This document shows positions 44,158 to 53,420 of a stretch of 64,000 nucleotides of DNA, piece after piece. The notes beneath the pieces are model-generated. The model ran no database searches and was not told the DNA's origin. It was given only the letters and a program-made list of their open reading frames with translations. Source of the stretch: Muribaculaceae bacterium (GTDB taxonomy: Bacteria > Bacteroidota > Bacteroidia > Bacteroidales > Muribaculaceae); assembly GCA_014867205.1 (NCBI GenBank), contig WGUO01000006.1:1-64000 (forward strand). Direction: 5' to 3'. Both the position numbers and the translations under genes were made by a program. The first letter of the stretch is position 1. Each line of letters begins with the position of its first letter.

Positions 44158-46281
44158 ATGGCAAAACACGACGATCTTAGACTTACACGCAATATCGGCA
44201 TCATGGCCCACATCGATGCCGGCAAGACCACCACTTCAGAGCGTATCCTGTTCTACACCGGCAAGACCCACCGTATCGGCGAGGTGCATGACGGCGCAGC
44301 CACAATGGACTGGATGGAGCAGGAGCAGGAGCGAGGCATCACCATCACCTCGGCTGCCACGACAGCGTTCTGGACATATGGCGGCGAGAAATACAAAATC
44401 AACCTGATCGACACTCCGGGACACGTGGACTTCACCGTCGAGGTGGAGCGCTCGCTGCGTGTGCTCGACGGCGCTGTGGCTACATTCTGCGCCGTGGGCG
44501 GCGTGGAGCCCCAGTCGGAGACCGTATGGCGTCAGGCAGACAAATACAACGTACCCCGTATCGGCTACGTCAACAAGATGGACCGTTCGGGCGCGAACTT
44601 CTTCGAGGTAGTGCGCCAGCTCCGCGAGGTGCTCGGCGCAAATCCGCTTCCCATCCAGATCCCCATCGGCGCCGAGGAGACATTCAAGGGCGTCGTAGAC
44701 CTGGTGAAGATGAAGGCCATCTTCTGGCATGACGAGACGATGGGCGCGGAATACAGCGTAGAGGAGATTCCGGCGTCGCTCCGCGACGAGGCAGAGGAGT
44801 ACCGTGACAAGATGCTCGAGACCCTGGCCGAGTTCGACGAGACGTTCATGGAGAAATATTTCGACGACCCCAGCACCATCACCGAGGACGAGATCCGCGC
44901 CGCTATCCGCAAGGGCACCCTCTCGATGGACATCAACCCGATGCTCTGCGGCTCGTCGTTCAAGAACAAGGGAGTCCAGACGCTGCTTGACGCAGTCTGC
45001 GCATACCTGCCCTCGCCCGAGGACGCAGGCGCAGTCGAGGGCCACGCCGTAGGCGACCCCGACACTATCGAGACCCGCGAGCCCAGCAGCGACGCGCCGA
45101 TGTCGGCTCTGGCGTTCAAGATCGCGACCGACCCCTATGTGGGCCGTCTCTGCTTCTTCCGCGTGTACTCGGGCGACATCGACGCCGGCAGCTACGTGCT
45201 CAACACCCGCTCGGGCAAGAAGGAGCGCGTGTCGCGCCTGTTCCAGATGCACTCGAACAAGCAGAACCCGATGGAGAAGATCGGTTGTGGCGACATAGGC
45301 GCCGGAGTCGGCTTCAAGGATATCCGCACCGGCGACACGCTCTGCGACGAGAACGCGCCGATCGTGCTCGAGGCTATGGAGTTCCCCGATCCCGTGATCG
45401 GTATCGCGGTCGAGCCCAAGACCCAGAAAGACTTGGACAAGCTCGGAGTCGGCCTGCAGAAGCTGTCCGAGGAGGACCCGACATTCCGTGTCGAGACCAA
45501 CGAGGAGACGGGCCAGACCGTGATCAGCGGTATGGGTGAGCTTCACCTCGACATCATCATCGACCGTCTGCGCCGCGAGTTCAAGGTAGAGTGCAACCAG
45601 GGCCGTCCGCAAGTAACATATAAGGAGGCCATCACCAAGCCGGTCGAGCTGCGCGAGACATTCAAGAAGCAGACCGGTGGCCGCGGTAAGTATGCCGACA
45701 TCATCGTCCGCATCGAGCCGGTCGACGAGGGCTTCGAGGGCAATCTGCAGTTTGTCGACGAGGTCAAGGGCGGTAACGTGCCCAAGGAGTACATCCCCTC
45801 GGTTCAGAAGGGATTCCAGACAGCGATGAAGAACGGTGTGCTCGCCGGATATCCGGTGGAGCAGCTGAAGGTAACACTGCTCGACGGATCATTCCACCCC
45901 GTGGACTCTGACCAGCTGTCGTTCGAGCTCTGCGCCATCCAGGCGTTCAAGCATGGCTCGGAGAAGGCCGGCCCGGTTCTGATGGAGCCCATCATGAAGA
46001 TCGAGGTAGTGACCCCAGAGGAGTCGATGGGTGACGTGATCGGTGACCTTAACAAGCGTCGCGGTCAGGTAGAGGGCATGGAGAACAGCCGCTCGGGAGC
46101 GCGCATCGTCAAGGCCAAGGCGCCTCTGGCAGAGATGTTCGGCTATGTGACGGCACTGCGTACCATCACGTCCGGCCGCGCAACATCGACCATGTCGTTC
46201 AGCCACTACTCCGAGGTAAGCAACTCGATAGCAAAGAACGTACTCGAAGAGGTCAACGGTCGCGTCGACCTTCTGAAGTAA
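44158..46281 (+). CDS. fusA: Elongation factor G
   Basis: 707 residues from ATG 44158 (MAKHDDLRLTRNIGIM); an in-frame TTG two codons earlier is not needed. GTPase motifs: AHIDAGKTT, RGITITSAATT (switch I), DTPGHVDF and NKMD. Domains II-V follow at normal length (GMGELHLDIIIDRL, TGGRGKYADI, YVTALRTITSGRATSTM). EF-G translocates tRNA and mRNA and helps recycle ribosomes. It begins 14 bp after rpsG. A long reverse-strand frame across this gene is a codon-bias shadow. Confidence 0.98.
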   Translation: MAKHDDLRLTRNIGIMAHIDAGKTTTSERILFYTGKTHRIGEVHDGAATMDWMEQEQERGITITSAATTAFWTYGGEKYKINLIDTPGHVDFTVEVERSLRVLDGAVATFCAVGGVEPQSETVWRQADKYNVPRIGYVNKMDRSGANFFEVVRQLREVLGANPLPIQIPIGAEETFKGVVDLVKMKAIFWHDETMGAEYSVEEIPASLRDEAEEYRDKMLETLAEFDETFMEKYFDDPSTITEDEIRAAIRKGTLSMDINPMLCGSSFKNKGVQTLLDAVCAYLPSPEDAGAVEGHAVGDPDTIETREPSSDAPMSALAFKIATDPYVGRLCFFRVYSGDIDAGSYVLNTRSGKKERVSRLFQMHSNKQNPMEKIGCGDIGAGVGFKDIRTGDTLCDENAPIVLEAMEFPDPVIGIAVEPKTQKDLDKLGVGLQKLSEEDPTFRVETNEETGQTVISGMGELHLDIIIDRLRREFKVECNQGRPQVTYKEAITKPVELRETFKKQTGGRGKYADIIVRIEPVDEGFEGNLQFVDEVKGGNVPKEYIPSVQKGFQTAMKNGVLAGYPVEQLKVTLLDGSFHPVDSDQLSFELCAIQAFKHGSEKAGPVLMEPIMKIEVVTPEESMGDVIGDLNKRRGQVEGMENSRSGARIVKAKAPLAEMFGYVTALRTITSGRATSTMSFSHYSEVSNSIAKNVLEEVNGRVDLLK

Positions 46282-46297
46282 AATCATATTTCCGTAT

Positions 46298-46320
46298 CCG
46301 GGGCCGCGAGACGGCCCCGG
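46298..46320 (+). other. GC hairpin between fusA and rpsJ
   Basis: CCGGGGCCG, loop CGAGA and CGGCCCCGG form a perfect 9-bp stem 17 nt after the fusA stop. No T run follows, so it is not a typical terminator. It could slow polymerase or mark an RNA processing point between the str and S10 parts. Confidence 0.7.
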
Positions 46321-46360
46321 AACGCGGAGTTTAAACACGCTTATAAGACAAACAAAAAAT

Positions 46361-46666
46361 ATGAGCCAAAAAATCAGAATCAAATTGAAATCTTACGATC
46401 ACAACCTCGTCGACAAGTCGGCAGAGAAGATCGTGAAGACAGTCAAGTCGACCGGCGCGACGGTAAAGGGCCCCATACCACTGCCCACCCACAAGCGTAT
46501 ATTCACCGTGAACCGCTCGACATTCGTAAACAAGAAGAGCCGCGAGCAGTTCCAGCTCTCGAGCTACCAGCGCCTGATCGACATCTACAGCAGCACAGCC
46601 AAGACAGTCGACGCGCTGATGAAGCTTGAGCTCCCCTCGGGCGTGGATGTATCCATCAAGGTCTGA
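46361..46666 (+). CDS. rpsJ: 30S ribosomal protein S10
   Basis: 101 residues: KIRIKLKSYDHNLVDKSAEK, GPIPLPTHKRIFTVNRS, LPSGVDVSIKV. S10 is part of the 30S head and, as NusE, of transcription antitermination complexes. It opens the S10 block, 79 bp after fusA and just after a GC hairpin. Confidence 0.98.
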   Translation: MSQKIRIKLKSYDHNLVDKSAEKIVKTVKSTGATVKGPIPLPTHKRIFTVNRSTFVNKKSREQFQLSSYQRLIDIYSSTAKTVDALMKLELPSGVDVSIKV

Positions 46667-46732
46667 GCGAAGGCCGGAGACATCGAGAACAACAGTAAAA
46701 CAAAACAACACAACCACAAATAAAATAAAGAA

Positions 46733-47350
46733 ATGCCAGGATTATTAGGAAAGAAAATCGGAATGACATCCGTTTTCAGTGCCGACGGAAAGAACATTCC
46801 GTGCACTGTTATCGAATTAGGTCCTTGTGTGGTTACCCAGATCAAGACACTTGAGAAAGACGGCTACGAGGCCGTGCAGGTGGGCTTCCAGGAGGCAAAG
46901 GAGAAGCACACCACGCAGCCTATGGCAGGTCATTTCAAGAAGGCAGGGGTAGCACCGCAGAGACACTTGGCCGAGTTCAAGACGTTCGAGACCATGCCGG
47001 CTCTCGGCGAGACGCTGACGGTAGACCTCTTCCAGGAGGGTGGTTTTGTCGACGTTGTCGGCACCTCCAAGGGTAAGGGATTCCAGGGCGTTGTGAAGCG
47101 TCACGGCTTCGGCGGCGTGGGCCAGTCGACCCACGGTCAGCACAACCGTCTGCGTGCGCCCGGTTCAATCGGTGCCTGCTCGTATCCCGCCAAGGTGTTC
47201 AAGGGCCTCCGCATGGCCGGCCAGATGGGCAACGAGCGCGTCACTGTGCAGAATCTCCAGGTGATCAAGGTGATCCCCGAGCACAATTTATTAATGATAA
47301 AGGGTTCAGTTCCCGGACCCAAAGGTTCAATAGTTATAGTTGAGAAGTAA
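46733..47350 (+). CDS. rplC: 50S ribosomal protein L3
   Basis: 205 residues starting MPGLLGKKIGMTSVF. The conserved tip segment KGFQGVVKRHGFGGVGQSTH, which reaches the peptidyl transferase centre, is intact, as is GSIGACSYPAKVFKGLRMAG. Its stop shares one base with the rplD start (TAATG), so translation of the two is coupled. Confidence 0.98.
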   Translation: MPGLLGKKIGMTSVFSADGKNIPCTVIELGPCVVTQIKTLEKDGYEAVQVGFQEAKEKHTTQPMAGHFKKAGVAPQRHLAEFKTFETMPALGETLTVDLFQEGGFVDVVGTSKGKGFQGVVKRHGFGGVGQSTHGQHNRLRAPGSIGACSYPAKVFKGLRMAGQMGNERVTVQNLQVIKVIPEHNLLMIKGSVPGPKGSIVIVEK

Positions 47351-47985
47351 TGGAAGTAGCAGTATATAACATCAAAGGCGAGGATACCGGCCGCAAAGTC
47401 ACCCTGAACGACGATGTGTTTGCCCGCGACCTGAGCGAGGGCAACGCCGAGCACACCCTTTACCTCGACATCAAGCAGTATCTTGGAAACCAGCGTCAGG
47501 GAACACACAAGAGCAAGGAGCGCAGCGAGGTCTCATACTCGACCCGTAAGATCGGACGCCAGAAGGGTGGCGGCGGCGCACGCCGCGGTGACCTCAACTC
47601 TCCGGTCCTGTACCATGGCGGCCGCGTGTTCGGACCCCGTCCCCGTGACTATCGCACCAAACTCAACAAGAAGATGAAGGCGCTGGCCCGCAAGATCGCG
47701 CTGACCTCGCGCGCCAACGACAAGAAGATCCTCGTGATCGAGAACTTCACCTTCGAGGCACCGCGCACCAAGAGCTACATGGAGATCGCCAAGAACTTCA
47801 AGCTCGAGGACAAGAAGGTGCTTCTGGTATTCGCCGCGCCCGACAACAACGTTCTTCTGTCGGTCCGCAACGTGCCCAACGCCCTTATGGCCCAGGCCAA
47901 GGACCTGAACGCATACACAGTGCTCAACAACGACGCGATCCTTCTGACCGAAGACAGCGTTGGCATCATTAACGATTACAAATAA
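47350..47985 (+). CDS. rplD: 50S ribosomal protein L4
   Basis: 211 residues (MEVAVYNIKGEDTGR). The exit-tunnel loop GRQKGGGGARRGDLNSP is recognisable. In E. coli L4 represses the S10 operon by attenuation; no comparable leader is evident here. The start overlaps the rplC stop by one base. Confidence 0.97.
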   Translation: MEVAVYNIKGEDTGRKVTLNDDVFARDLSEGNAEHTLYLDIKQYLGNQRQGTHKSKERSEVSYSTRKIGRQKGGGGARRGDLNSPVLYHGGRVFGPRPRDYRTKLNKKMKALARKIALTSRANDKKILVIENFTFEAPRTKSYMEIAKNFKLEDKKVLLVFAAPDNNVLLSVRNVPNALMAQAKDLNAYTVLNNDAILLTEDSVGIINDYK

Positions 47986-47999
47986 GGAGATAAGAAAAG

Positions 48000-48290
48000 A
48001 TGGACATTCAAATCAAACCGATCGTGACCGAGAAGGCTACGGCCTACAGCGAGAAGCAGAATTGCTACACCTTCGCCGTATCTCCCAACGCCAACAAGTT
48101 TCAGATCAAGGACATCGTGGAGAAGCTCTACAACGTCCGCGTAGAGAAGGTGAATATCGCCAACTATGCGGGCAAGCGCAAGCAGCGCTACACCAAGGGG
48201 GGACTCATCCGCGGACGCCGCGACGCCTTCAAGAAGGCATACATCACAGTGGCAGAAGGACAGAAGATTGACTATTACAGCAACATCTAA
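48000..48290 (+). CDS. rplW: 50S ribosomal protein L23
   Basis: 96 residues (MDIQIKPIVTEKATAYSEK). L23 sits at the tunnel exit and docks trigger factor and SRP; the conserved PIVTEK and NIANYAGKRKQRYTKGG segments are present. An AAGGAGATAAG tract precedes the start, but too far (about 8-14 nt) to be a clear SD. Confidence 0.97.
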   Translation: MDIQIKPIVTEKATAYSEKQNCYTFAVSPNANKFQIKDIVEKLYNVRVEKVNIANYAGKRKQRYTKGGLIRGRRDAFKKAYITVAEGQKIDYYSNI

Positions 48291-48296
48291 AAAGAA

Positions 48297-49124
48297 ATGG
48301 CAGTAAGAAAATTCAAGCCCACTACGCCTGGGCAAAGACACAAGGTTATTGGTGTGTTCAAAGGACAAATCACTGCTACCACACCAGAAAAGTCTCTTAC
48401 AGTCGGCAAGCGCTCGACGGGCGGCCGCAACTCATCGGGCCACCTGTCGACCCGCTATCGTGGCGGCGGCCATAAGAGAAAATTGCGTCTCATCGACTTC
48501 AAGAGAACCAACGACAACGTGCCTGCAACAGTAAAGAGCATCGAGTACGACCCGAACCGTTCGGCCCGCATCGCGCTGCTTTACTATCAGGACGGATCGA
48601 AGGCCTACATGATCGCCCCGAACGGTCTTGAGGTAGGCCAGGTGGTGGTAAGCGGTGCCGATGTGGCACCGGAGGTAGGCAACTGCCTGCCGCTCGCCAA
48701 GATCCCGGTAGGTACGCTGATCCATTGTATCGAGCTTCGTCCCGGACAGGGAGCCTGCATGGCCCGTTCGGCCGGAACGTTCGCTCAACTCACCTCGCGT
48801 GAGGGTGATTACGCGATCATCAAATTACCTTCAGGAGAGACTCGCAAGGTGCTTCTGACATGCCGCGCCACAGTTGGCGTAGTCGGCAACTCCGACCACG
48901 CCCTGGAGCAGAGCGGCAAGGCCGGCCGCAGCCGCTGGCTGGGCCGCAGGCCTCACAACCGAGGCGTCGTAATGAACCCTGTCGACCACCCGATGGGTGG
49001 TGGTGAGGGCCGTCAGTCGGGTGGACATCCCCGCTCGCGCACAGGCCTCTACGCCAAGGGTCTGAAGACACGCTCGCCCAAGAAGCACTCTTCGAAGTAC
49101 ATCATTGAAAGAAGGAAAAAATAA
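48297..49124 (+). CDS. rplB: 50S ribosomal protein L2
   Basis: 275 residues. The zinc-free bacterial form, with STGGRNSSGHLSTRYRGGGHKR at the N-terminal extension and the conserved C-terminal block NPVDHPMGGGEGR containing the peptidyl-transferase-centre histidine. Follows rplW by 6 bp. Confidence 0.98.
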   Translation: MAVRKFKPTTPGQRHKVIGVFKGQITATTPEKSLTVGKRSTGGRNSSGHLSTRYRGGGHKRKLRLIDFKRTNDNVPATVKSIEYDPNRSARIALLYYQDGSKAYMIAPNGLEVGQVVVSGADVAPEVGNCLPLAKIPVGTLIHCIELRPGQGACMARSAGTFAQLTSREGDYAIIKLPSGETRKVLLTCRATVGVVGNSDHALEQSGKAGRSRWLGRRPHNRGVVMNPVDHPMGGGEGRQSGGHPRSRTGLYAKGLKTRSPKKHSSKYIIERRKK

Positions 49125-49144
49125 TTTGATTAATTAAGACAAGT

Positions 49145-49414
49145 ATGAGTCGTTCGCTTAAAAAAGGACCCTTTATTTCCGTAAAGCTCGAGAAGAAGGT
49201 CGCAGCAATGGACGAGAGCGGTAAGAAGAGCGTGATCAAGACCTGGAGCCGCGCCTCCATGATCTCGCCCGACTTTGTCGGACACACTTTCGCCGTCCAT
49301 AACGGAAACAAGTTCATCCCCGTGTACGTGACCGAGAACATGGTAGGCCACAAGCTCGGAGAGTTTGCCCCCACCCGCACATTCCGCGGTCATGCCGGCA
49401 ACAAGAAAAAATAA
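49145..49414 (+). CDS. rpsS: 30S ribosomal protein S19
   Basis: 89 residues (MSRSLKKGPFISVKLEKKV ... MVGHKLGEFAPTRTFRGHAG). S19 forms a bridge in the 30S head with S13. Normal length and context. Confidence 0.98.
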   Translation: MSRSLKKGPFISVKLEKKVAAMDESGKKSVIKTWSRASMISPDFVGHTFAVHNGNKFIPVYVTENMVGHKLGEFAPTRTFRGHAGNKKK

Positions 49415-49456
49415 AGGCCCCAATCATCAATCACGATAAAAACAGAATAACATACA

Positions 49457-49861
49457 ATGGGTTTAAGAAAAAGACAAGCAGCCGACGCCATGAAGGCAGC
49501 GAGGAAGAACGAGTTTGGCGCCCGTCTTCGCAACGTGCCCTCTTCGCCCCGCAAGATGCGTCTCGTCGTTGACATGATCCGCGGCGTCGAGGCATTCAAG
49601 GCCCTCGGTATATTGAAGTTCTCCAACAAGGAGGCAGCACGCAAGGTGGAGAAGCTTCTCCGCTCAGCTATCGCCAACTGGGAGCAGAAGAACGAGCGTA
49701 AAGCCGAAGCCGGCGAGCTCTATGTTAAAACGGTGTTCGTTGACGCCGCCCCGATGCTGAAGCGCATGCGCCCCGCACCGCAGGGCCGCGGCTACCGCAT
49801 CCGCAAGCGCTCAAACCACGTGACACTCTTTGTGGACACCTATAATAAATCTAACGACTAA
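49457..49861 (+). CDS. rplV: 50S ribosomal protein L22
   Basis: 134 residues. Core starts ARLRNVPSSPRKMRLVVDMIRG; the tunnel beta-hairpin (APMLKRMRPAPQGRGYRIRKRS), where macrolide resistance mutations occur, looks normal. The N-terminal extension (MGLRKRQAADAMKAAR) is typical of Bacteroidota. Confidence 0.97.
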   Translation: MGLRKRQAADAMKAARKNEFGARLRNVPSSPRKMRLVVDMIRGVEAFKALGILKFSNKEAARKVEKLLRSAIANWEQKNERKAEAGELYVKTVFVDAAPMLKRMRPAPQGRGYRIRKRSNHVTLFVDTYNKSND

Positions 49862-49866
49862 GCAAG

Positions 49867-50598
49867 ATGGGACAGAAAGTTAATCCGATCAGCAACCGCC
49901 TCGGTGTGATCCGCGGTTGGGACTCAAACTGGTACGGCGGCAAGAAATATGGCGAGACTCTTCTCGAGGACTCGAAGATCCGCAAGTACCTCCAGACTCG
50001 TCTTGCCAAGGCAAGCGTCTCGAGAATCATCATTGAGCGTACACTGAAGATGGCCACCGTGACCATCGCCACCTCGCGCCCGGGCCTCATCATAGGCAAG
50101 GGAGGCAAGGATGTAGACGCGCTCAAGGAGGAGCTCAAGAAACTGACCGACAAGGACGTTCAGATCAACATCCACGAGATCAAGCGCCCGGAGCTCGACG
50201 CTGAGATCGTAGCAACCAACATCGCTCGCCAGATCGAGAACAAGGTTGCCTACCGTCGCGCCGTGAAGATGGCAGTTGCAAGCACCATGCGCATGGGCGC
50301 CGAGGGCATCAAGGTTCAGGTCAGCGGTCGTCTGAACGGCGCCGAGATGGCCCGCTCCGAGATGTTCAAGGAGGGCCGCACACCTCTGCACACACTCCGT
50401 GCCGACATCGACTACGCGCTGGTCGAGGCACACACCAAGGTCGGCGTAGTCGGCGTCAAGGTGTGGATCTGCCGCGGCGAGGTATACGGCAAGAAGGAGC
50501 TCACCCCGACCTATGTGGCCGGCCAGAAGGAGCCCGGACGCCCCCAGGGCGGCGGCCGCAAGGGTGGTTTCCGCAACAAGAAGAATAACAACCGTTAA
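49867..50598 (+). CDS. rpsC: 30S ribosomal protein S3
   Basis: 243 residues. The KH domain GxxG reads IGKGGKDVDALK; the helicase-site basic residues lie in the C-terminal domain (AEGIKVQVSGRLNGAEMARSE). The tail is Gly/Arg/Asn-rich (GGGRKGGFRNKKNNNR). Follows rplV by 5 bp. Confidence 0.98.
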   Translation: MGQKVNPISNRLGVIRGWDSNWYGGKKYGETLLEDSKIRKYLQTRLAKASVSRIIIERTLKMATVTIATSRPGLIIGKGGKDVDALKEELKKLTDKDVQINIHEIKRPELDAEIVATNIARQIENKVAYRRAVKMAVASTMRMGAEGIKVQVSGRLNGAEMARSEMFKEGRTPLHTLRADIDYALVEAHTKVGVVGVKVWICRGEVYGKKELTPTYVAGQKEPGRPQGGGRKGGFRNKKNNNR

Positions 50599-50612
50599 AA
50601 ACAGCTAAGATA

Positions 50613-51044
<432 letters not shown>

Positions 51045-51232
51045 TCCCGAATTCTGCGAGAAAAATAAGTGAGATATAGATTTTTCTGTCATATCATACA
51101 ATAAAAAGGGAATATTTCGGTTGAACATTCGGGGAGAAATGCAAGTCATCTCTCCCCGGATGGGCCGGAATGGGCCCTAAATGTGTATAGAGACGGCAGA
51201 AAAGTCGATTCTCGAAAAAACAAGGAAATACA
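51045..51232 (+). other. 188-bp spacer inside the S10 block with a stem-loop
   Basis: rplP and rpmC are normally adjacent, but here 188 bp separate them. The spacer has an AT-rich first half (GATATAGATTTTTCTGTCATATC) and then CGGGGAGA (51130-51137) pairing with TCTCCCCG (51151-51158) across 13 nt, followed by GGGCCGGAATGGGCCC. No open frame longer than a few codons is credible. No T run follows. Confidence 0.75.
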
Positions 51233-51448
51233 ATGAAAAAGGAAGAAATCAAGGAATTAAGCATTCAGGAGTTGCAGGCCCAGATAGAGGCCGCAGAGAA
51301 GGCTTATCGTGAATTGAAAGTAGCGCACGCGATATCTCCCTCGGACAATCCGGCCAAGATCACCAAGGACCGCCGTGATATCGCCCGTCTGAAGACAGTG
51401 TTGCGCCAGAAGGAAATAGCCGCCGCCAAGGAGGCTGCTTCCAAGTAA
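51233..51448 (+). CDS. rpmC: 50S ribosomal protein L29
   Basis: 71 residues (MKKEEIKELSIQELQAQIEAAEKAYRELK ... DRRDIARLKTVLRQKE), two antiparallel helices. L29 lies at the tunnel exit beside L23. Slightly longer tail than E. coli (AAAKEAASK). Confidence 0.96.
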   Translation: MKKEEIKELSIQELQAQIEAAEKAYRELKVAHAISPSDNPAKITKDRRDIARLKTVLRQKEIAAAKEAASK

Positions 51449-51473
51449 TTAACCCGGTGAAATCATTTGCAAA

Positions 51474-51737
51474 ATGGAAGAGAACAAGAGACATTTGAGA
51501 AAAGAGAGAATCGGGGTCGTTTCGAGCAACAAGTGCGACAAGACCATCACGGTTGAGATCAAATGGAAAGAGAAACACCCGATTTACGGCAAGTTTGTAA
51601 ATAAGACGAAGAAGTATCATGCACATGATGAGAACAACGAGTGCTCGGTGGGTGATACAGTACGCCTCATGGAGACACGTCCCTTGAGCAAGACCAAGAG
51701 ATGGAGAATGGTAGAAATCATCGAAAAAGTTAAGTAA
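51474..51737 (+). CDS. rpsQ: 30S ribosomal protein S17
   Basis: 87 residues (RKERIGVVSSNKCDKTITVEI ... VGDTVRLMETRPLSKTKRWR). OB-fold primary binding protein of 16S rRNA. Only 2 bp separate it from rplN. Confidence 0.97.
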   Translation: MEENKRHLRKERIGVVSSNKCDKTITVEIKWKEKHPIYGKFVNKTKKYHAHDENNECSVGDTVRLMETRPLSKTKRWRMVEIIEKVK

Positions 51738-51739
51738 TC

Positions 51740-52105
51740 ATGATACAGACAGAATCACGTTTGACAGTAGCCGACAACTCCGGTGCCAAGGAGGTATTGT
51801 GCATCCACGTGCTGGGCGGCACAGGCCGTCGCTACGCGAGTGTCGGAGATATTATCGTAGTGACCGTGAAGAGCACCATTCCCTCGTCTGACGTCAAGAA
51901 AGGCACTGTGTCGAAGGCAGTGGTAGTACGCACCAAGAAGGAGATCCGTCGGCCCGACGGCAGCTACATCCGTTTCGATGACAACGCATGCGTGCTGCTC
52001 AACAACGCGGGAGAAATCCGCGGCACACGTATCTTCGGCCCCGTGGCCCGCGAGCTTCGCGCCACGAACATGAAGATAGTCTCGCTCGCACCCGAGGTGC
52101 TCTAA
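51740..52105 (+). CDS. rplN: 50S ribosomal protein L14
   Basis: 121 residues (MIQTESRLTVADNSGAKEVLCI ... GTRIFGPVARELR). Part of intersubunit bridge B8 and the landing site of the silencing factor RsfS. Normal length. Confidence 0.98.
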   Translation: MIQTESRLTVADNSGAKEVLCIHVLGGTGRRYASVGDIIVVTVKSTIPSSDVKKGTVSKAVVVRTKKEIRRPDGSYIRFDDNACVLLNNAGEIRGTRIFGPVARELRATNMKIVSLAPEVL

Positions 52106-52142
52106 AACAAAATTCAAACCGTCTTAGACAATTTCAAACAAA

Positions 52143-52463
52143 ATGGCAAAATTGCATATAAAGAAGGGAGACACCGTCTATGTCAATGCCGGCGACGACA
52201 AGGGCAAGACCGGACGTGTCCTCGAGGTGCAGGTCAAGAAGAGCCGCGCCATTGTGGAGGGCATCAACATTGTCTCCAAAAGCACAAAGCCGACTGCCAA
52301 GTATCCTCAGGGTGGTATCGTGAAGATCGAGGCGCCGGTGCATATTTCTAATCTTAATGTGGTGGATCCCAAGACAGGTAAGCCCACCCGTATCGGCCGC
52401 CGCCGCAACGAGGCCGGCAAGCTGGTGCGTTACGCTAAAAAATCAGGAGAGGAGATCAAATAA
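52143..52463 (+). CDS. rplX: 50S ribosomal protein L24
   Basis: 106 residues. KOW motif at the N-terminus (KKGDTVYVNAGDDKGKTGRVLEV), then GINIVSKSTKPT and the L24-specific block QGGIVKIEAPVHISNLNVVDP. An assembly initiator of the 50S subunit. Its stop overlaps the rplE start by one base (TAATG). Confidence 0.97.
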   Translation: MAKLHIKKGDTVYVNAGDDKGKTGRVLEVQVKKSRAIVEGINIVSKSTKPTAKYPQGGIVKIEAPVHISNLNVVDPKTGKPTRIGRRRNEAGKLVRYAKKSGEEIK

Positions 52464-53011
52464 TGGCAGAGACTACACTTTCAAAGGAGTATAAGGAGAA
52501 GATCGTGCCGGCTCTCACCGAAGAGTTCAAGTACACAACTCCCATGCAGGTCCCCCGCCTGACCAAGATCGTCATCAACCAGGGTCTGGGTGGTGCGACA
52601 CAGGACAAGAAGATCATCGAGACAGCGATCAACGAGCTGACCGCGATTACAGGCCAGAAGGCTGTCCCGACCCTGTCGAAAAAGGATATCTCGAACTTCA
52701 AGCTTCGTAAGAAGATGCCTATCGGCGCGATGGTGACACTCCGCCGCGAGAAGATGTATGAGTTCCTGGAGAGGCTCGTACGCGTGGCACTGCCCCGTAT
52801 CCGCGACTTCAAGGGAATCAACTCGAAGCTCGACGGCCGCGGCAACTACACGCTCGGCATCACCGAGCAGATCATCTTCCCTGAGATCAACATCGACAAC
52901 GTGCCCAAGCTGCAGGGTATGAACATCACGTTCGTGACCACAGCCAACACCGACGAGGAGGGCTTCGCGTTGCTTAAGAAATTCGGCTTACCGTTTAAAC
53001 ACGAAAATTAA
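52463..53011 (+). CDS. rplE: 50S ribosomal protein L5
   Basis: 182 residues (LTKIVINQGLGGATQDKK ... GNYTLGITEQIIFPEI ... GMNITFVTTANTDEEGFALL). Binds 5S rRNA and contacts S13 and P-site tRNA. Translationally coupled to rplX. Confidence 0.98.
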   Translation: MAETTLSKEYKEKIVPALTEEFKYTTPMQVPRLTKIVINQGLGGATQDKKIIETAINELTAITGQKAVPTLSKKDISNFKLRKKMPIGAMVTLRREKMYEFLERLVRVALPRIRDFKGINSKLDGRGNYTLGITEQIIFPEINIDNVPKLQGMNITFVTTANTDEEGFALLKKFGLPFKHEN

Positions 53012-53016
53012 GAGAT

Positions 53017-53319
53017 ATGGCAAAAGAATCAATGAAGGCCCGCGAGGTTAAGCGTCAGCGCATGGTGGCAAAGTATGCCGCCAAGAAGGCAGCCCTGAAG
53101 AAGGCAGCCCTGGCTGATGCAGACGGCAACATCGACTACGAGGCACTCACGAAGCTCCAGAAGCTTCCGAAGAATGCCTCGCGTGTCCGTCTCCACAACC
53201 GTTGCGAGCTCACAGGCCGTCCCAAAGGCTATATGCGTCAGTTCGGTATCTCGCGAATACAGTTCCGCGAGATGGCTTCGGCTGGCCTGATTCCGGGAGT
53301 CAAGAAGGCAAGCTGGTGA
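53017..53319 (+). CDS. rpsN: 30S ribosomal protein S14 (zinc-free form)
   Basis: 100 residues, the long C-minus type: only one cysteine remains in RLHNRCELTGRPKGYMRQFGI and the CxxC zinc knuckle of the short form is absent. An Ala/Lys-rich N-terminal region (YAAKKAALKKAALADADG) is typical. Followed by a 101-bp gap before rpsH. Confidence 0.96.
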   Translation: MAKESMKAREVKRQRMVAKYAAKKAALKKAALADADGNIDYEALTKLQKLPKNASRVRLHNRCELTGRPKGYMRQFGISRIQFREMASAGLIPGVKKASW

Positions 53320-53420
53320 TCAAGGCGATCACCGGCGGCCTCCGCCCCGGCGCTCAAGCAGAAACAGATTGAGTTTTAAATATTGTTCAGCATGTCTGAA
53401 TCAATTTAATCAACAAAAAA

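Noticed and set aside
44236..45612. 458-codon reverse-strand open frame across fusA
   Set aside because: It lies fully antisense to a certain EF-G gene, has no recognisable motif, and follows from the host gene's codon pattern (GAC/GAG/CTC).
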